In this document: in pieces, positions 5,539-5,772 of the stretch
Numbering within the stretch: the first letter of the stretch is position 1
How the letters are laid out: every line of letters starts with the position of its first letter
From: an uncultured Bdellovibrionales bacterium
GTDB lineage: Bacteria; Bdellovibrionota; Bdellovibrionia; Bdellovibrionales; UBA1609
Reading direction: 5' to 3'
Assembly: GCA_937980625.1 (NCBI GenBank)
Contig: CALJPJ010000001.1
Location: forward strand, 1 to 5,772
DNA: 5,772 nucleotides
Notes under the pieces: generated by a model
Told to the model about the DNA's origin: nothing
Seen by the model: only the letters and a program-made list of their open reading frames with translations
Database searches by the model: none
Position numbers and translations under genes: made by a program

Positions 5539-5772
5539 GTAACTTTTTTTAATTAGAATAATTTTTGACATATGATAGATTGATCCTTTAGTGCTATAAA
5601 TGATCTATAGAGTGTACTTAGGTTTAAAATGACAAAATGACAAGGCGAGTTGTCAATACAGACTATTGTTTCACATATTTTAATGCTGTGTTCACAGTTT
5701 TACCATTGCACCAATATAAAAAAACAATGAAAATTAACCAGTAATTAACAAAAGCCTCTCAATACTAGGGTT
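5539..5772. other. Gene-free AT-rich region, probable leader of the next gene
   Basis: Neither strand holds an open frame of more than about 15 codons with a credible start. A seven-base T run (5544-5550) follows the GNAT gene but lacks a convincing stem. TTGACA at 5565-5570 has no -10 at a proper distance. CTGTG/CACAG (5686-5697) forms a tight 5-base inverted repeat. The region continues past the right edge without a start codon that stays open, so it is most simply an upstream regulatory region for a gene outside the window. Confidence 0.4.
5626..5655. promoter_or_regulatory. Direct repeat plus inverted repeat, operator-like
   Basis: AAAATGAC occurs twice in tandem (5626-5633, 5634-5641). 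The second copy merges into TGACAA (5638-5643), a 6-base spacer GGCGAG, and TTGTCA (5650-5655), a perfect 6-base inverted repeat. TTGTCA also reads as a -35 element, with CATATT at 5674-5679 as a weak -10 after 18 bases, so a protein bound here could block that promoter. Both the promoter and its target gene are inferred. Confidence 0.35.

Noticed and set aside
5531..5550. Intrinsic terminator after the GNAT gene
   Set aside because: There is a run of seven T, but the preceding ACTTTAAGT can only fold with a one-base loop and has no GC-rich stem.
5565..5600. Promoter with TTGACA and TATAAA
   Set aside because: The spacer is 24 bases, far outside the 15-19 range for sigma70 promoters.
5686..5697. 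CTGTG-TT-CACAG as a CRP-type site or terminator hairpin
   Set aside because: CRP sites need TGTGA and TCACA about six bases apart. As RNA the two-base loop is too tight, and only four T residues follow.
5755..5772. Start of a TPP-type riboswitch (TACTAGGG near the right edge)
   Set aside because: Only a few bases are visible and the diagnostic CTGAGA element is not in the window.

Overview
The window looks like part of a low-GC (roughly one third G+C by eye) Gram-negative chromosome. An outer-membrane-type beta-barrel protein with a Sec signal peptide, a probable lipoprotein and a further secreted protein all imply a double-membrane envelope. Possible sources include a Bacteriovorax-like predator or a marine proteobacterium, but nothing here fixes the taxon. 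No rRNA, tRNA, insertion sequence, integrase or CRISPR array is visible.

Layout. Positions 1-241 hold the N-terminal part of a minus-strand multi-pass membrane protein that runs off the left edge. It is divergent from a plus-strand gene cluster, and the AT-rich gap between them (242-377) carries two short inverted repeats. The cluster then runs: DUF547 lipoprotein (378-1388), outer-membrane beta-barrel (1390-2610), second secreted DUF547 protein with a glycine-rich N-terminus (2620-3615), and DUF2064/TIGR04282-type transferase (3602-4303, overlapping the previous gene by 14 bases). After a 69-base gap with a good sigma70-like promoter come a family-2 glycosyltransferase of the TIGR04283 type (4373-5095) and a GNAT acetyltransferase (5092-5538, ATGA overlap). 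The final 234 bases hold no gene but include a TGACAA-N6-TTGTCA inverted repeat and look like the leader of a gene beyond the right edge.

How the genes may work together. Three envelope proteins, two of them DUF547 paralogs flanking a beta-barrel, are translationally packed with a CofC-like transferase. Next comes its usual genomic partner, a TIGR04283 glycosyltransferase, and then an acetyltransferase. The simplest inference is a module that makes a modified sugar or glycoconjugate in the cytoplasm and handles it at the outer membrane. The TIGR04282/TIGR04283 pair is named for its association with radical SAM/selenocysteine-domain proteins (the arsenosugar-related ArsS group), but no such enzyme lies in this window. 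The most unusual gene is the TIGR04283-like protein, which has lost an acidic residue in each of two places where family-2 enzymes normally have nucleotide- or metal-binding aspartates.
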